Both the position numbers and the translations under genes were made by a program. A DNA stretch of 14,260 nucleotides from Campylobacterota bacterium (GTDB lineage: Bacteria > Campylobacterota > Campylobacteria > Campylobacterales > Sulfurimonadaceae): positions 1 through 14,260 of the forward strand of contig JAADDU010000017.1 in assembly GCA_013153755.1 (NCBI GenBank), given 5' to 3'. Shown here piece after piece: positions 1 to 7,247 of this stretch (position 1 is the stretch's first letter; every line of letters begins with the position of its first letter). The notes beneath the pieces are model-generated. The model saw nothing but the letters and a program-made list of their open reading frames with translations. It made no database searches and was not told the origin of the DNA.

Positions 1-1318
1 TGTTGAGTATATTTTAAGGCTTTGGGTACATAGTAGTATCTCAAAAGTTATTATACATCAAGATGAATACAGTGACTTACTTGGTAAAGAGTTTGATTTT
101 GGATTTGTTTTTAAAAGAGTTCTTAAAGATAAGTTTGAGTATATTTTTTCCATTAAAGCCATTATAGACTTACTCGCAATCTTACCATTTTTTCATGAGC
201 TTAGACTTCTTCGTATTTTTATACTGTTTCGTGTTTTTAAGATTTTTAGATATGCAAAAAGTTTTTCTACTTTTAGTTCAGTTTTAGCAACTAAAAAGTT
301 TGAGTTTTTCACTTTAGGTATGTTTGCATCTATAGTTATATTTGTATCTTCTGTTTTAATATATGTTATGGAAGCAAATAATCCAAATTCACCTATAAAT
401 ACTTTGTATGAAGCATTTTATTGGTCCATTGTTACTATCTCTACTGTAGGATATGGTGATGTGGTTGCCACTAGTAATGAGGGGCGTTTTGTTGCGATTG
501 TTGTTATTCTTGCTGGTATAGCAGTTCTTGCTTTTACCACTTCACTTTTTGTTTCTGCTTTTACAGAAAGGATAGAGGATATTAAGGAGAGTAAAACTGT
601 TCAAGATATTTCAAAAACAAAAAAAGTATATATAATTTGTGGGTATGAAAACATAGCTAAAGAGGTTGCTAAAAAACTTCTAAAGGCAAACTTTAACCTA
701 ATCATCTTAGATAGTTCTCAACAAAGGGTTGAAGAAGCAAAACAAGCTGGATTAAAAGCTCTAAACTATAACCCTGGGAGTGTAGATAGTTATAAAAAAC
801 TTCATGTAGATATGTCAGCACAAGTTAAAGCTATACTTTGTTTAAGGGAAGATGATGTAGAGAATGTTTATACTGCTTTAACTGTTCGCTCTGTTAGTAG
901 TGAAGTACCTATTATCTCTCTTTTGATAAATAGTACAAATAGAAAAAAACTTTTAAACTCTGGAGTAAATGAAATTTTATACGATAAAGAGTTTGTTGGT
1001 TTAGTTGCAAGAGAGTATATGGGTCAACCTGTCGCATTTGAAGCTATCCATGCAATCACTTCCGAAAGTAGTGTGATAAATATAGAAGAAGTACCTATCA
1101 CAGATAGAATAAGAGAAAATTTTGCTAGTGTTAGTGACTTAGAAAATGTGAAATTTAGAGTTGTTCTTTTGGGTATTTATAAAAAAACTTCAGATAGATT
1201 TTTATTTAACCCTATAGATAGCACTTTATTAGATACTGGAGATTATCTACTTGTTATAGGAAACTATATGTTTATAAAAGAATTCATAAAGCATTTATCT
1301 ATAAAAGTTAAGGTTTAA
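1..1318 (+). CDS. Voltage-gated-type K+ channel with C-terminal RCK domain (5' partial)
   Basis: The gene begins before the window; the first complete codon is at base 2 and 438 residues are visible. An ATG at 320 lies inside the open frame and is not the start, because the residues before it encode conserved channel segments. In visible numbering: end of S2 (EYILRLW, 2-8), an unusually long S2-S3 linker (about 10-50), S3 (IIDLLAILPF, 54-63), S4 with R68, R71, R77, K80 and R83, S5 (about 100-123), selectivity filter TVGYGD (148-153), S6 (about 163-187), RCK_N/TrkA-N (about 207-345) and RCK_C/TrkA-C (about 346-438). This is the architecture of a six-helix tetrameric K+ channel in the inner membrane gated by a cytosolic RCK ring. 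The Rossmann glycine motif is degenerate (GYENIA), so NAD binding is doubtful. A second RCK gene follows within 4 bases. The family is certain; gating ligand and true voltage dependence are inferred. Confidence 0.93.
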   Translation, partial: VEYILRLWVHSSISKVIIHQDEYSDLLGKEFDFGFVFKRVLKDKFEYIFSIKAIIDLLAILPFFHELRLLRIFILFRVFKIFRYAKSFSTFSSVLATKKFEFFTLGMFASIVIFVSSVLIYVMEANNPNSPINTLYEAFYWSIVTISTVGYGDVVATSNEGRFVAIVVILAGIAVLAFTTSLFVSAFTERIEDIKESKTVQDISKTKKVYIICGYENIAKEVAKKLLKANFNLIILDSSQQRVEEAKQAGLKALNYNPGSVDSYKKLHVDMSAQVKAILCLREDDVENVYTALTVRSVSSEVPIISLLINSTNRKKLLNSGVNEILYDKEFVGLVAREYMGQPVAFEAIHAITSESSVINIEEVPITDRIRENFASVSDLENVKFRVVLLGIYKKTSDRFLFNPIDSTLLDTGDYLLVIGNYMFIKEFIKHLSIKVKV

Positions 1319-1322
1319 GTTG

Positions 1323-2021
1323 ATGAGTGAAAAAGCAGTATTGGTCTTTGGATATAATGACTACGGTATAGAGATAGCTAAGAATGTGATTCAAAAACAC
1401 AGAAAAGTAACTATATTTTCACTTGATGAAGATATAAATACAGATGAGATGAATGCTAATTTTAATATAGAGAGATTTGATTTAAGCGATGATTGGGATG
1501 ATCTAGAAAACAATCATGATATATATGATTCTATCATCTTTTGTGCTTTGATGGATGAAGCAAAAAATATATTTTTGACATTATCATTATGCTCTATATT
1601 TAAAGATATATCTATCATAGCACTTGCAAAAAATAATGAAGATGCAAACAAATTAAAAATGGCTGGAGCTAATAAGGTTATCCCCATAGTTCAAACAACG
1701 GCAAATATCATTACAGATATGTTAAAAAAACCTATAATGACAAATGTATTGCACAATATACTTTATGAAGAGAGCGATTTAAGAATAGAGCAGATAAAAG
1801 TAAAAAATACGTCTTATTTTGGTGGAAAATATCCAGCAGATATAGAATGGAGTAGGGAGCATGGGATTATAGTACTCTCTGTTATACATGAAGATATGAG
1901 TGGAGAGTTTATATACTCATCTAAGGCAAAACATAATACAATCAAAAAAGGTGATATTTTTGTGGCAGTTGGGTATAGTAAAGATTTAAAATCTTTTAAA
2001 AGATTGGTAGGAGGTATATAG
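1323..2021 (+). CDS. Stand-alone RCK (TrkA-N/TrkA-C) domain protein, probable channel partner
   Basis: This is a soluble protein of 232 residues with no membrane segment. It has one TrkA-N Rossmann-like domain (about 1-145; glycine loop FGYNDYG at 9-15) and one TrkA-C domain (about 150-232). The segment GANKVIPIVQTTANII (115-130) matches the usual end of an RCK Rossmann fold. I take ATG 1323 as the start; a TTG directly before it at 1320 is equally well placed after TAAGG at 1309-1313. The gene lies 4 bases after the K+ channel, which already has one RCK domain. The obvious reading is that the two proteins form a hetero-octameric gating ring, as RCK1 and RCK2 do within one chain in BK-type channels. 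That partnership is inferred from adjacency and domain content. An acidic stretch (52-69) could bind cations but has no recognised motif. It could instead be a Trk/Ktr regulatory subunit, but no Trk/Ktr transporter is visible here. Confidence 0.85.
   Translation: MSEKAVLVFGYNDYGIEIAKNVIQKHRKVTIFSLDEDINTDEMNANFNIERFDLSDDWDDLENNHDIYDSIIFCALMDEAKNIFLTLSLCSIFKDISIIALAKNNEDANKLKMAGANKVIPIVQTTANIITDMLKKPIMTNVLHNILYEESDLRIEQIKVKNTSYFGGKYPADIEWSREHGIIVLSVIHEDMSGEFIYSSKAKHNTIKKGDIFVAVGYSKDLKSFKRLVGGI
2009..2015 (+). promoter_or_regulatory. Strong Shine-Dalgarno for gpsA
   Basis: AGGAGGT lies 6 bases before the gpsA ATG at 2022 and inside the end of the upstream RCK gene. It is a full match to the anti-Shine-Dalgarno and supports both the start choice and translation within one transcript. 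Confidence 0.7.
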
Positions 2022-2909
2022 ATGCAAATAGGTGTCATAGGAGCAGGTAAATGGGGCAGTGCATTAGCTTTTGCAATGAGTGAGAAAAATGATGTTTTTC
2101 TAAGTTCAAGAACTCCAAGAAAGCTAAAAAACTTTGTATCGATGCAAGAGATACTAGAGTGTGAGTACCTTATCATAACAGTACCAGCTCAACAAGTGTC
2201 ATCGTGGCTAAAAGAGTACTTTATCTTTAAAAATCAAAAAATCTTAGTAGCATCAAAAGGTATAGAAGCATCAAGTGGAAAGTTTTTAAATGAGATATAT
2301 GCTGATTATATTCCAGATACTAACATAGCTTTTTTGTCTGGTCCATCTTTTGCAGTTGAAGTTCAATCATCACTACCCACAGCAGTAGTGGTAAACTCCA
2401 AAAACCTAAAATTAGCTGAGGAGTTTGCATCTTTTTTCCCATCTTTTATAAAAGCATACACTTCGGATGATGTTGTAGGTGCTGAGATAGCAGGAGCATA
2501 TAAAAATGTTATAGCCATAGCTGCTGGGATTTGTGATGGTCTAAAACTTGGAAATAATGCTGCTGCCTCACTTATATCAAGAGGTTTAGTTGAGATGCGT
2601 CGTTTTGGTGCTTTTTATAGTGCATCTGATGAAACTTTCATAGGACTTAGTGGAGCTGGAGATCTGTTTTTAACTGCATCTTCAACTATGAGTAGAAACT
2701 TTAGAGTTGGTCAAGGTATAGCAAAAGGGATGAATCAAGATGAGATACTATCGCATCTAGGTGAAGTTGCAGAGGGTATAGGTACAACTTATGCACTAAA
2801 TAAAATAGCAAAAGACAAAGAGCTTTACTTACCTATAGCAAAAGAAGTTTATGAGATGTTAGAGGGAAAAAGTCCCACTAAATCTTTGAAGGATTTACTT
2901 AAAAAGTAA
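2022..2909 (+). CDS. gpsA: Glycerol-3-phosphate dehydrogenase [NAD(P)+]
   Basis: GpsA reduces dihydroxyacetone phosphate to sn-glycerol-3-phosphate in the cytoplasm, supplying the backbone for phospholipids. The 295-residue product shows the N-terminal nucleotide-binding loop GAGKWG (7-12), the conserved ASKGIE (77-82), the GPSFA motif (107-111), the catalytic lysine in AGAYKN (K161) and GLSGAGDLF (208-216). It is shorter than the roughly 330-residue enterobacterial enzyme, mainly between the first Rossmann strands, as I recall for other Campylobacterota. The ATG directly follows the stop codon of the RCK gene with no gap and has a strong ribosome binding site, so co-translation with the channel genes is likely. 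I see no functional reason for linking it to K+ transport; this looks like a housekeeping gene in a compact operon. Confidence 0.96.
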   Translation: MQIGVIGAGKWGSALAFAMSEKNDVFLSSRTPRKLKNFVSMQEILECEYLIITVPAQQVSSWLKEYFIFKNQKILVASKGIEASSGKFLNEIYADYIPDTNIAFLSGPSFAVEVQSSLPTAVVVNSKNLKLAEEFASFFPSFIKAYTSDDVVGAEIAGAYKNVIAIAAGICDGLKLGNNAAASLISRGLVEMRRFGAFYSASDETFIGLSGAGDLFLTASSTMSRNFRVGQGIAKGMNQDEILSHLGEVAEGIGTTYALNKIAKDKELYLPIAKEVYEMLEGKSPTKSLKDLLKK

Positions 2910-2920
2910 AGGGGTAAAAA

Positions 2921-4264
2921 ATGTTAGAGTTTAAAAAGATAGGATTTGCTTTTTTAGTTTTTGGTGTTGTGTTTGTTTTATCTTTAACACTTTTTAATCT
3001 AACTCAAGCCTCTTTACTTGGAATAATCGCTTTACTTGTTGTAATGTGGACAAATGAAGCACTACCATTAGCAGTAGTTTCTTTGTTACCCATCATCCTT
3101 TTTCCATCATTTGACATACTCTCTACAAAAGCAACATCCATAAACTATTCACACCCTATTATATACCTATTTTTAGGTGGTTTTATGTTGGCTATCGCAG
3201 TTCAAAAGAGTAATTTACATAAGTATATAGCAGATAAAATGCTTTTACTTTTTCCAAACACTCCACGAGGGATAATCTTCTCCTTAGCCCTTACTTCTGG
3301 ACTCTTAAGCTCTATACTCTCAAATACAACTACAACTCTTTTACTCATATCTATAGCACTTTTTATAACAGATAATCCAAAACTAAAGATGAGGTTTGCT
3401 TTAGCCATAGCTTATGGTGCAAGTGTGGGTGGGATACTGACACCTATCGGTACACCTCCAAACCTTATACTCCTTGGTATTATGAGTGAAAAAGGGATGC
3501 AAAGTATAGCTTTTTTTCAATGGATGTGGATGGTAGCACCATTAGTGTTTTTTATGCTCATAAGTGTTAGTATGGTTTTGAGTTTTGGTGTTGGAGATGC
3601 TAGTGTTAAAAGAGATATAACACTAAAACCATTAGATGCAGTGCAAAAAAAGATTCTTTATCTTTTAGGAATACTCATAGTTGTTTTGTTTATAAATGCA
3701 CCCATAAAACCTTACTGGTCTGGTTTAGGGCTTAGTGATGCAGGGATACTTCTTAGTGCTGGATTAGTACTTTTTATGCCACCTTTTAAAATCTTGGAGT
3801 GGGAGAGTGACTCTAAAGAGATACCTTTTAAAATCATCTTTTTATTTGGTGCTGGATTTTCCATAGCAAAAGCTTTTAGTGCAACAGGTTTGGCTGATGA
3901 AGTAGCATCATACCTTATAAGTATGACGCATCTAACTCCTTTGTTACTACTCTTTAGTGTTGCAATTCTCATAACATTTACAACAGAGATAACATCAAAT
4001 ACGGCACTCATATCTATCATGCTACCAGTTATCTACTCAGTTGCTCAACAAACACATATAGATACAACACTTTTTATGATGGTAGCAACACTTTGTGCAA
4101 GTTATGCTTTTATGCTTCCCATAGCAACTCCACCAAATGCAATAGCAATGAGTAGTGGTGTTGTAGATGTAAAGAGTATGATACGCTACGGTATAGTTTT
4201 AAATCTTCTTGGTATATTTTTTATAGTGATGATAGCTGAGTTTTTTTGGAAAGGGGTGTTGTAA
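2921..4264 (+). CDS. SLC13/DASS-family anion symporter
   Basis: This is a 447-residue integral membrane protein of the divalent anion:Na+ symporter family, which imports dicarboxylates, sulfate or similar anions. The two family signatures are present: SNTTTT (134-139) followed by TPIGTPPN (174-181), and SNTALISIMLP (359-369) followed by IATPPN (401-406). In structurally known members such as VcINDY, these SNT motifs and re-entrant loops form the substrate and Na+ sites. Hydrophobic segments run nearly continuously, consistent with about 10-12 helices. The substrate cannot be told from sequence; succinate, malate or fumarate, or sulfate, are all possible. The start ATG is preceded by AAAGGGG, and the gene lies 11 bases after gpsA, so it probably ends that operon. 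Its stop codon lies in a long inverted repeat shared with the convergent gene. Confidence 0.92.
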   Translation: MLEFKKIGFAFLVFGVVFVLSLTLFNLTQASLLGIIALLVVMWTNEALPLAVVSLLPIILFPSFDILSTKATSINYSHPIIYLFLGGFMLAIAVQKSNLHKYIADKMLLLFPNTPRGIIFSLALTSGLLSSILSNTTTTLLLISIALFITDNPKLKMRFALAIAYGASVGGILTPIGTPPNLILLGIMSEKGMQSIAFFQWMWMVAPLVFFMLISVSMVLSFGVGDASVKRDITLKPLDAVQKKILYLLGILIVVLFINAPIKPYWSGLGLSDAGILLSAGLVLFMPPFKILEWESDSKEIPFKIIFLFGAGFSIAKAFSATGLADEVASYLISMTHLTPLLLLFSVAILITFTTEITSNTALISIMLPVIYSVAQQTHIDTTLFMMVATLCASYAFMLPIATPPNAIAMSSGVVDVKSMIRYGIVLNLLGIFFIVMIAEFFWKGVL

Positions 4265-4289
4265 GATAAAAGTTTATTTTATCTTACAA
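4259..4289. terminator. Perfect inverted repeat between convergent genes, candidate bidirectional terminator
   Basis: The left arm 4259-4271 and right arm 4277-4289 pair over 13 bp without a mismatch around a 5-base loop, with a G-T pair possible outside. The TAA of the transporter gene (4262-4264) is in the left arm and the minus-strand stop (4274-4276) is at the loop edge. The stem is AT-rich and no strong T run follows on either strand, so terminator activity is plausible but unproven. Confidence 0.5.
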
Positions 4290-4495
4290 TCACATTGATT
4301 TATCTTCTTTGTTTTTATCATAGTATATATATCTTTTAGTGCTAAACCTACACAGTAAAACCATAACGCATCTAAAATAAAGTTGTTATCTAGCCCATGT
4401 GTATAAAGATAAGCAAATCCAAATATATAAGGCCACTTAAGAAAGTAAAAAAATAATATGCCAACTCCATAGAGTTCTTTTAATGTTTGTTTCAT
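4274..4495 (-). CDS. Small hypothetical membrane protein
   Basis: The 73-residue product is not one I recognise. It has two hydrophobic segments, about 9-32 (aromatic-rich, with YGVGILFFYFLKWPYIFGF) and about 41-60 (LDALWFYCVGLALKDIY), so it probably forms a short two-helix inner-membrane hairpin. The C-terminus is polar and ends with a CDC motif and lysines, which could lie in the cytoplasm and bind a metal, although two cysteines alone are weak evidence. The start ATG at 4495 has only a modest TTGGG upstream. It is convergent with the transporter gene and divergent from the Dabb gene with 39 bases between starts. Its plausible membrane composition, and the way its ends fit exactly between neighbours, argue for a real gene. 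Confidence 0.6.
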   Translation of the reverse strand: MKQTLKELYGVGILFFYFLKWPYIFGFAYLYTHGLDNNFILDALWFYCVGLALKDIYTMIKTKKINQCDCKIK

Positions 4496-4505
4496 CCCAA
4501 CATTA

Positions 4506-4514
4506 TGCTAAAAT
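4506..4514 (+). promoter_or_regulatory. Candidate extended -10 promoter for the Dabb gene
   Basis: TGCTAAAAT matches an extended -10 element (TGn plus a TAAAAT hexamer at 4509-4514). Transcription would begin near 4521, giving a leader of about 14 bases that contains the AAGG ribosome binding site before ATG 4535. There is no convincing -35 box, which is usual for sigma70 promoters in this phylum. Confidence 0.45.
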
Positions 4515-4534
4515 TGCACTAAAAAAGGTATAAA

Positions 4535-4840
4535 ATGATAGTACATATAGTGATTTTTAAGTTTAAAGATGAAAATAAAGAACAAAATATAGCTAAAGTA
4601 GTAGAGAAATTAAATGCTTTAGTAGGTTTAGTCCCAACATTAAAAAGTATGGAAGTTGGTGTTGATTTTGATGGTTCGCCTAGAGCATTTGACTTGTCAC
4701 TATATAGTACATTTGATTCTAAAGAAGATTTAAAAGCTTATGCGATACACCCAGAGCATCTAAAAGTAGTTGAGCTTATAAAAGAGGTTACATCTGAATC
4801 TAAAGTTGTTGATTATATAAATTTAACATCATCAAAGTAG
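4535..4840 (+). CDS. Dabb (stress-responsive alpha/beta barrel) domain protein
   Basis: This is a 101-residue single-domain protein. It opens with MIVHIVIFKFKD, the typical first strand of Dabb proteins with its conserved histidine (H4). GLVPTLKSMEVGVDF then covers the second strand, DLSLYSTFDSKEDLKAYAIHPEHLKV covers the third strand and the helix with the family's HPEH-type motif (77-80), and a final VVDY strand closes the barrel. Dabb proteins are small dimeric ferredoxin-like barrels. Some act as polyketide cyclases or stress proteins, but bacterial stand-alone members mostly lack a known function. The gene appears to have its own promoter and ends 43 bases before aspS, which also has a -10 box, so it may be monocistronic or partly read into aspS. 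Confidence 0.85.
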   Translation: MIVHIVIFKFKDENKEQNIAKVVEKLNALVGLVPTLKSMEVGVDFDGSPRAFDLSLYSTFDSKEDLKAYAIHPEHLKVVELIKEVTSESKVVDYINLTSSK

Positions 4841-4848
4841 ATTTTAGA

Positions 4849-4854
4849 TATAAT
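4849..4854 (+). promoter_or_regulatory. -10 box of the aspS promoter
   Basis: A perfect TATAAT, preceded by a T-rich tract (4842-4845), lies 29 bases before the aspS TTG start. The predicted start of transcription is near 4861, leaving a leader of about 23 bases with AGGA at 4871-4874. It probably drives aspS and adk. Confidence 0.65.
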
Positions 4855-4883
4855 CGCGAAAATTTCATATAGGATACTATATT

Positions 4884-6641
4884 TTGAGAACTCATTATTG
4901 TACAGATTTAAGTGAAGCAGATGTTGGTAAAGAGGTTAGTTTAACTGGTTGGGCAAACAGTTACCGTGACCATGGTGGTATAATCTTCATAGATTTAAGA
5001 GATAAAACAGGGCTTATACAGCTTACTTGTGACCCAGAAGATAGTGCTAAAGCGCATAAAGTAGCAGATAGCGTAAGAGATGAGTTTGTTCTTATCGCAA
5101 AAGGTAAGGTTCGTCTTCGTGGAGAAGGTCTTACAAATCCTCGTCTAAAAACTGGTGCTATTGAAATCATAGTTGATGAACTTATCATAGAAAACAAATC
5201 AGCTCCTATGCCATTTGTTATAGGTGATCAAAATGTTGGTGAAGAAACAAGACTAAAGTATCGTTACTTAGAGCTTCGTGACCCATCTATGTATGAAGCG
5301 TTTCGTCTTCGTTCAAAAGCAGCAATAGCAGCTAGAAATATCTTAGATGCAAACGGCTTTTTAGAAGTTGAAACTCCAATCCTTACAAAATCAACTCCAG
5401 AGGGTGCAAGAGATTATCTAGTACCATCTCGTGTACATGATGGAGAGTTTTATGCACTTCCACAATCTCCACAACTTTTCAAACAACTTCTTATGGTTGG
5501 TGGGTTTGATAGATATTTTCAAATTGCAAAATGTTTTAGAGATGAGGATTTAAGAGCAGACCGTCAACCTGAGTTTACTCAGATAGATGTTGAGATGAGT
5601 TTTTGTAACCAAGAAGATGTTATAAAAGTAGCAGAAGATTTACTAACTGCTATGTTTAGTGCTTGTGATATAGAAGTAAAAGCACCTTTTAACCGTATAA
5701 CTTACAAAGACGCTATGGAGTGGTACGGAAGTGATAAACCAGATTTAAGATATGACCTTAAAATGGTAGATGTTATAGATATATTTGAGAGATGCGATAA
5801 CGAAATCTTTACAAACATAGCTAAAAAGCCTAAAACAAACCGTATAAAAGCTCTTAGAGTTCCAGGTGCAGACCTTGTTTTCTCAAAAAGAGAGATGAAA
5901 GCTTTTGAAACTTTTGTTCGTCAGTTTGGCGCTCACGGTTTAGGTTACTTTCAGATGAAAGAGGATGGTTTAAAAGGTCCACTTACTAAGTTCTTTAGTG
6001 AAGAAGATATACAAGCTATCATAGAAAGAACACAGCTTGAAGTTGGTGATGTTGTTTTCTTTGGTGCAGGAGATAAAAAAACTGTACTTGATTATATGGG
6101 TCGCTTTAGAATCTTTATAGCTGAACATGAGAAGATGAACCTTATAGATGAAAACCGTTATGAGTTTGTATGGGTTGTTGATTTTCCAATGTTTGAAGTT
6201 GAAGATGGAAGAGTAAAAGCACTTCACCACCCATTTACAATGCCTAAGGATACTGATAAAGAGGATGTTGAAGAGATAGAGTCTATCGCTTATGATATCG
6301 TTTTAAATGGTACAGAGTTAGGTGGTGGGTCTATCCGTATCCATAAAGAAGCAATTCAAGAAGAGGTGTTTAAACTTCTAGGAATTGACGAAGAGGAAGC
6401 TCAAGAAAAATTCGGTTTCTTACTAGATGCACTAAAATTTGGAGCACCTCCACACGGTGGTTTTGCTATGGGATTTGACAGAATGATGATGCTTATATCT
6501 AAAAAATCATCTATCCGTGATGTTATAGCATTCCCTAAAACTCAAAAAGCATCTTGTATCTTAACACAAGCACCAAGTGGTGTTGATAATACTCAACTAA
6601 GAGATTTACACATTCGCCTTCGTGAACAAACAAAAGCATAA
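4884..6641 (+). CDS. aspS: Aspartyl-tRNA synthetase, probably non-discriminating (Asp/Asn)
   Basis: This is a 585-residue class II synthetase that charges tRNA with aspartate. The start is TTG at 4884 with AGGA 9 bases upstream, and the N-terminus MRTHYC matches the family. Domains: OB-fold anticodon-binding domain (about 1-105), catalytic core with motif 1 (about 158-167), QSPQLFKQ (194-201), motif 2 [18 protein letters not shown] (218-235), the bacterial GAD insertion (about 290-425) and motif 3 [12 protein letters not shown] (526-537). The length is normal for bacteria. H30 in YRDHGG and the leucines L83 and L88 in EGLTNPRL match positions linked to relaxed anticodon recognition in the Pseudomonas and Helicobacter enzymes. 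It therefore probably also makes Asp-tRNA(Asn), to be amidated by GatCAB. adk follows after 20 bases. Confidence 0.97.
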   Translation: MRTHYCTDLSEADVGKEVSLTGWANSYRDHGGIIFIDLRDKTGLIQLTCDPEDSAKAHKVADSVRDEFVLIAKGKVRLRGEGLTNPRLKTGAIEIIVDELIIENKSAPMPFVIGDQNVGEETRLKYRYLELRDPSMYEAFRLRSKAAIAARNILDANGFLEVETPILTKSTPEGARDYLVPSRVHDGEFYALPQSPQLFKQLLMVGGFDRYFQIAKCFRDEDLRADRQPEFTQIDVEMSFCNQEDVIKVAEDLLTAMFSACDIEVKAPFNRITYKDAMEWYGSDKPDLRYDLKMVDVIDIFERCDNEIFTNIAKKPKTNRIKALRVPGADLVFSKREMKAFETFVRQFGAHGLGYFQMKEDGLKGPLTKFFSEEDIQAIIERTQLEVGDVVFFGAGDKKTVLDYMGRFRIFIAEHEKMNLIDENRYEFVWVVDFPMFEVEDGRVKALHHPFTMPKDTDKEDVEEIESIAYDIVLNGTELGGGSIRIHKEAIQEEVFKLLGIDEEEAQEKFGFLLDALKFGAPPHGGFAMGFDRMMMLISKKSSIRDVIAFPKTQKASCILTQAPSGVDNTQLRDLHIRLREQTKA

Positions 6642-6661
6642 AACTTAAAAAAGGAAAAACT

Positions 6662-7231
6662 TTGAAAAAACTATTTTTAATCATTGGTGCACCAGGAAGT
6701 GGTAAAACTACAGATGCAGAGCTAATCGCTGAGAAAAATGACAACATCACTCACTACTCTACTGGAGATATGTTTAGAGCAGAGGTTGCAAGTGGAAGTG
6801 AACTTGGTAAAACTATAGAGGGTTACATCTCTAAAGGTAACCTTGTTCCTATCGAGATAGTTATAGATACTATAGTAGGTGCTATCAAAAAAGCTCCAAC
6901 TCCTGTTGTTGTGATAGATGGTTATCCTAGAAGTACAGAACAGATGCAAGAACTTGACAAATACTTGGCAAATGAGAGTGAAGTTGAACTTGTAAGTGTT
7001 ATAGAGGTTGAAGTTAGTGAGCAAACTGCAAGAGATAGAGTTCTAGGTCGTGCAAGAGGTGCTGATGATAACAACGAAGTGTTTGATAACCGTATGAAAG
7101 TTTATATGGAGCCACTAAAAGATATACAAGAGTTTTATAAAGCTAAAAACCTTTTAAAAGTTATCTCTGGAGAGGGAACTATAGAAGAGATAGTAGCTGA
7201 GATGGATGCTTTTGTAGTATCTAAAATCTAA
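6662..7231 (+). CDS. adk: Adenylate kinase
   Basis: Adk interconverts ATP plus AMP and two ADP, keeping the cytoplasmic adenylate pool balanced. The 189-residue protein starts at a TTG 7 bases after AAGGA. Visible motifs are the P-loop GAPGSGKTT (9-17), the NMP-binding segment [15 protein letters not shown] (31-45), [13 protein letters not shown] (83-95) with the conserved Arg after DGYP, and a short LID ([12 protein letters not shown], 126-137) without the zinc-binding cysteines of Gram-positive enzymes. The P-loop ends in GKTT instead of the common GKGT, and the glycine after DG is followed by Tyr-Pro rather than Phe-Pro; both fit the short Campylobacterota type. The gene is 20 bases downstream of aspS, likely the same transcript, and its stop codon overlaps that of convergent lpxB. 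Confidence 0.95.
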   Translation: MKKLFLIIGAPGSGKTTDAELIAEKNDNITHYSTGDMFRAEVASGSELGKTIEGYISKGNLVPIEIVIDTIVGAIKKAPTPVVVIDGYPRSTEQMQELDKYLANESEVELVSVIEVEVSEQTARDRVLGRARGADDNNEVFDNRMKVYMEPLKDIQEFYKAKNLLKVISGEGTIEEIVAEMDAFVVSKI

Positions 7232-7247
7232 GTATTTAGATACTTAG
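7216..7247. terminator. Two overlapping hairpins at the adk/lpxB convergence
   Basis: One hairpin pairs 7216-7225 with 7235-7244 (10 bp, 9-base loop). The other pairs 7228-7235 with 7240-7247 (8 bp, 4-base loop). They share bases and cannot form together. The second covers the overlapping stop codons and is followed on the + strand, after 5 bases, by a run of six T (7253-7258), so it could terminate the aspS-adk transcript. Confidence 0.45.

Noticed and set aside
320..1318. A short two-helix K+ channel starting at ATG 320
   Set aside because: The frame is open upstream to the window edge and encodes S2 end, S3 and S4 of a six-helix channel, so the ATG is internal.
1814..2176. Minus-strand open frame across the RCK/gpsA junction
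   Set aside because: It is antisense to two well-supported genes, has no family resemblance, and its composition is that of a shadow frame.
5970..7024. Minus-strand open frames over aspS and adk
   Set aside because: They are shadows of genes with complete enzymatic motifs; the translations are low-complexity aromatic and serine-rich strings.
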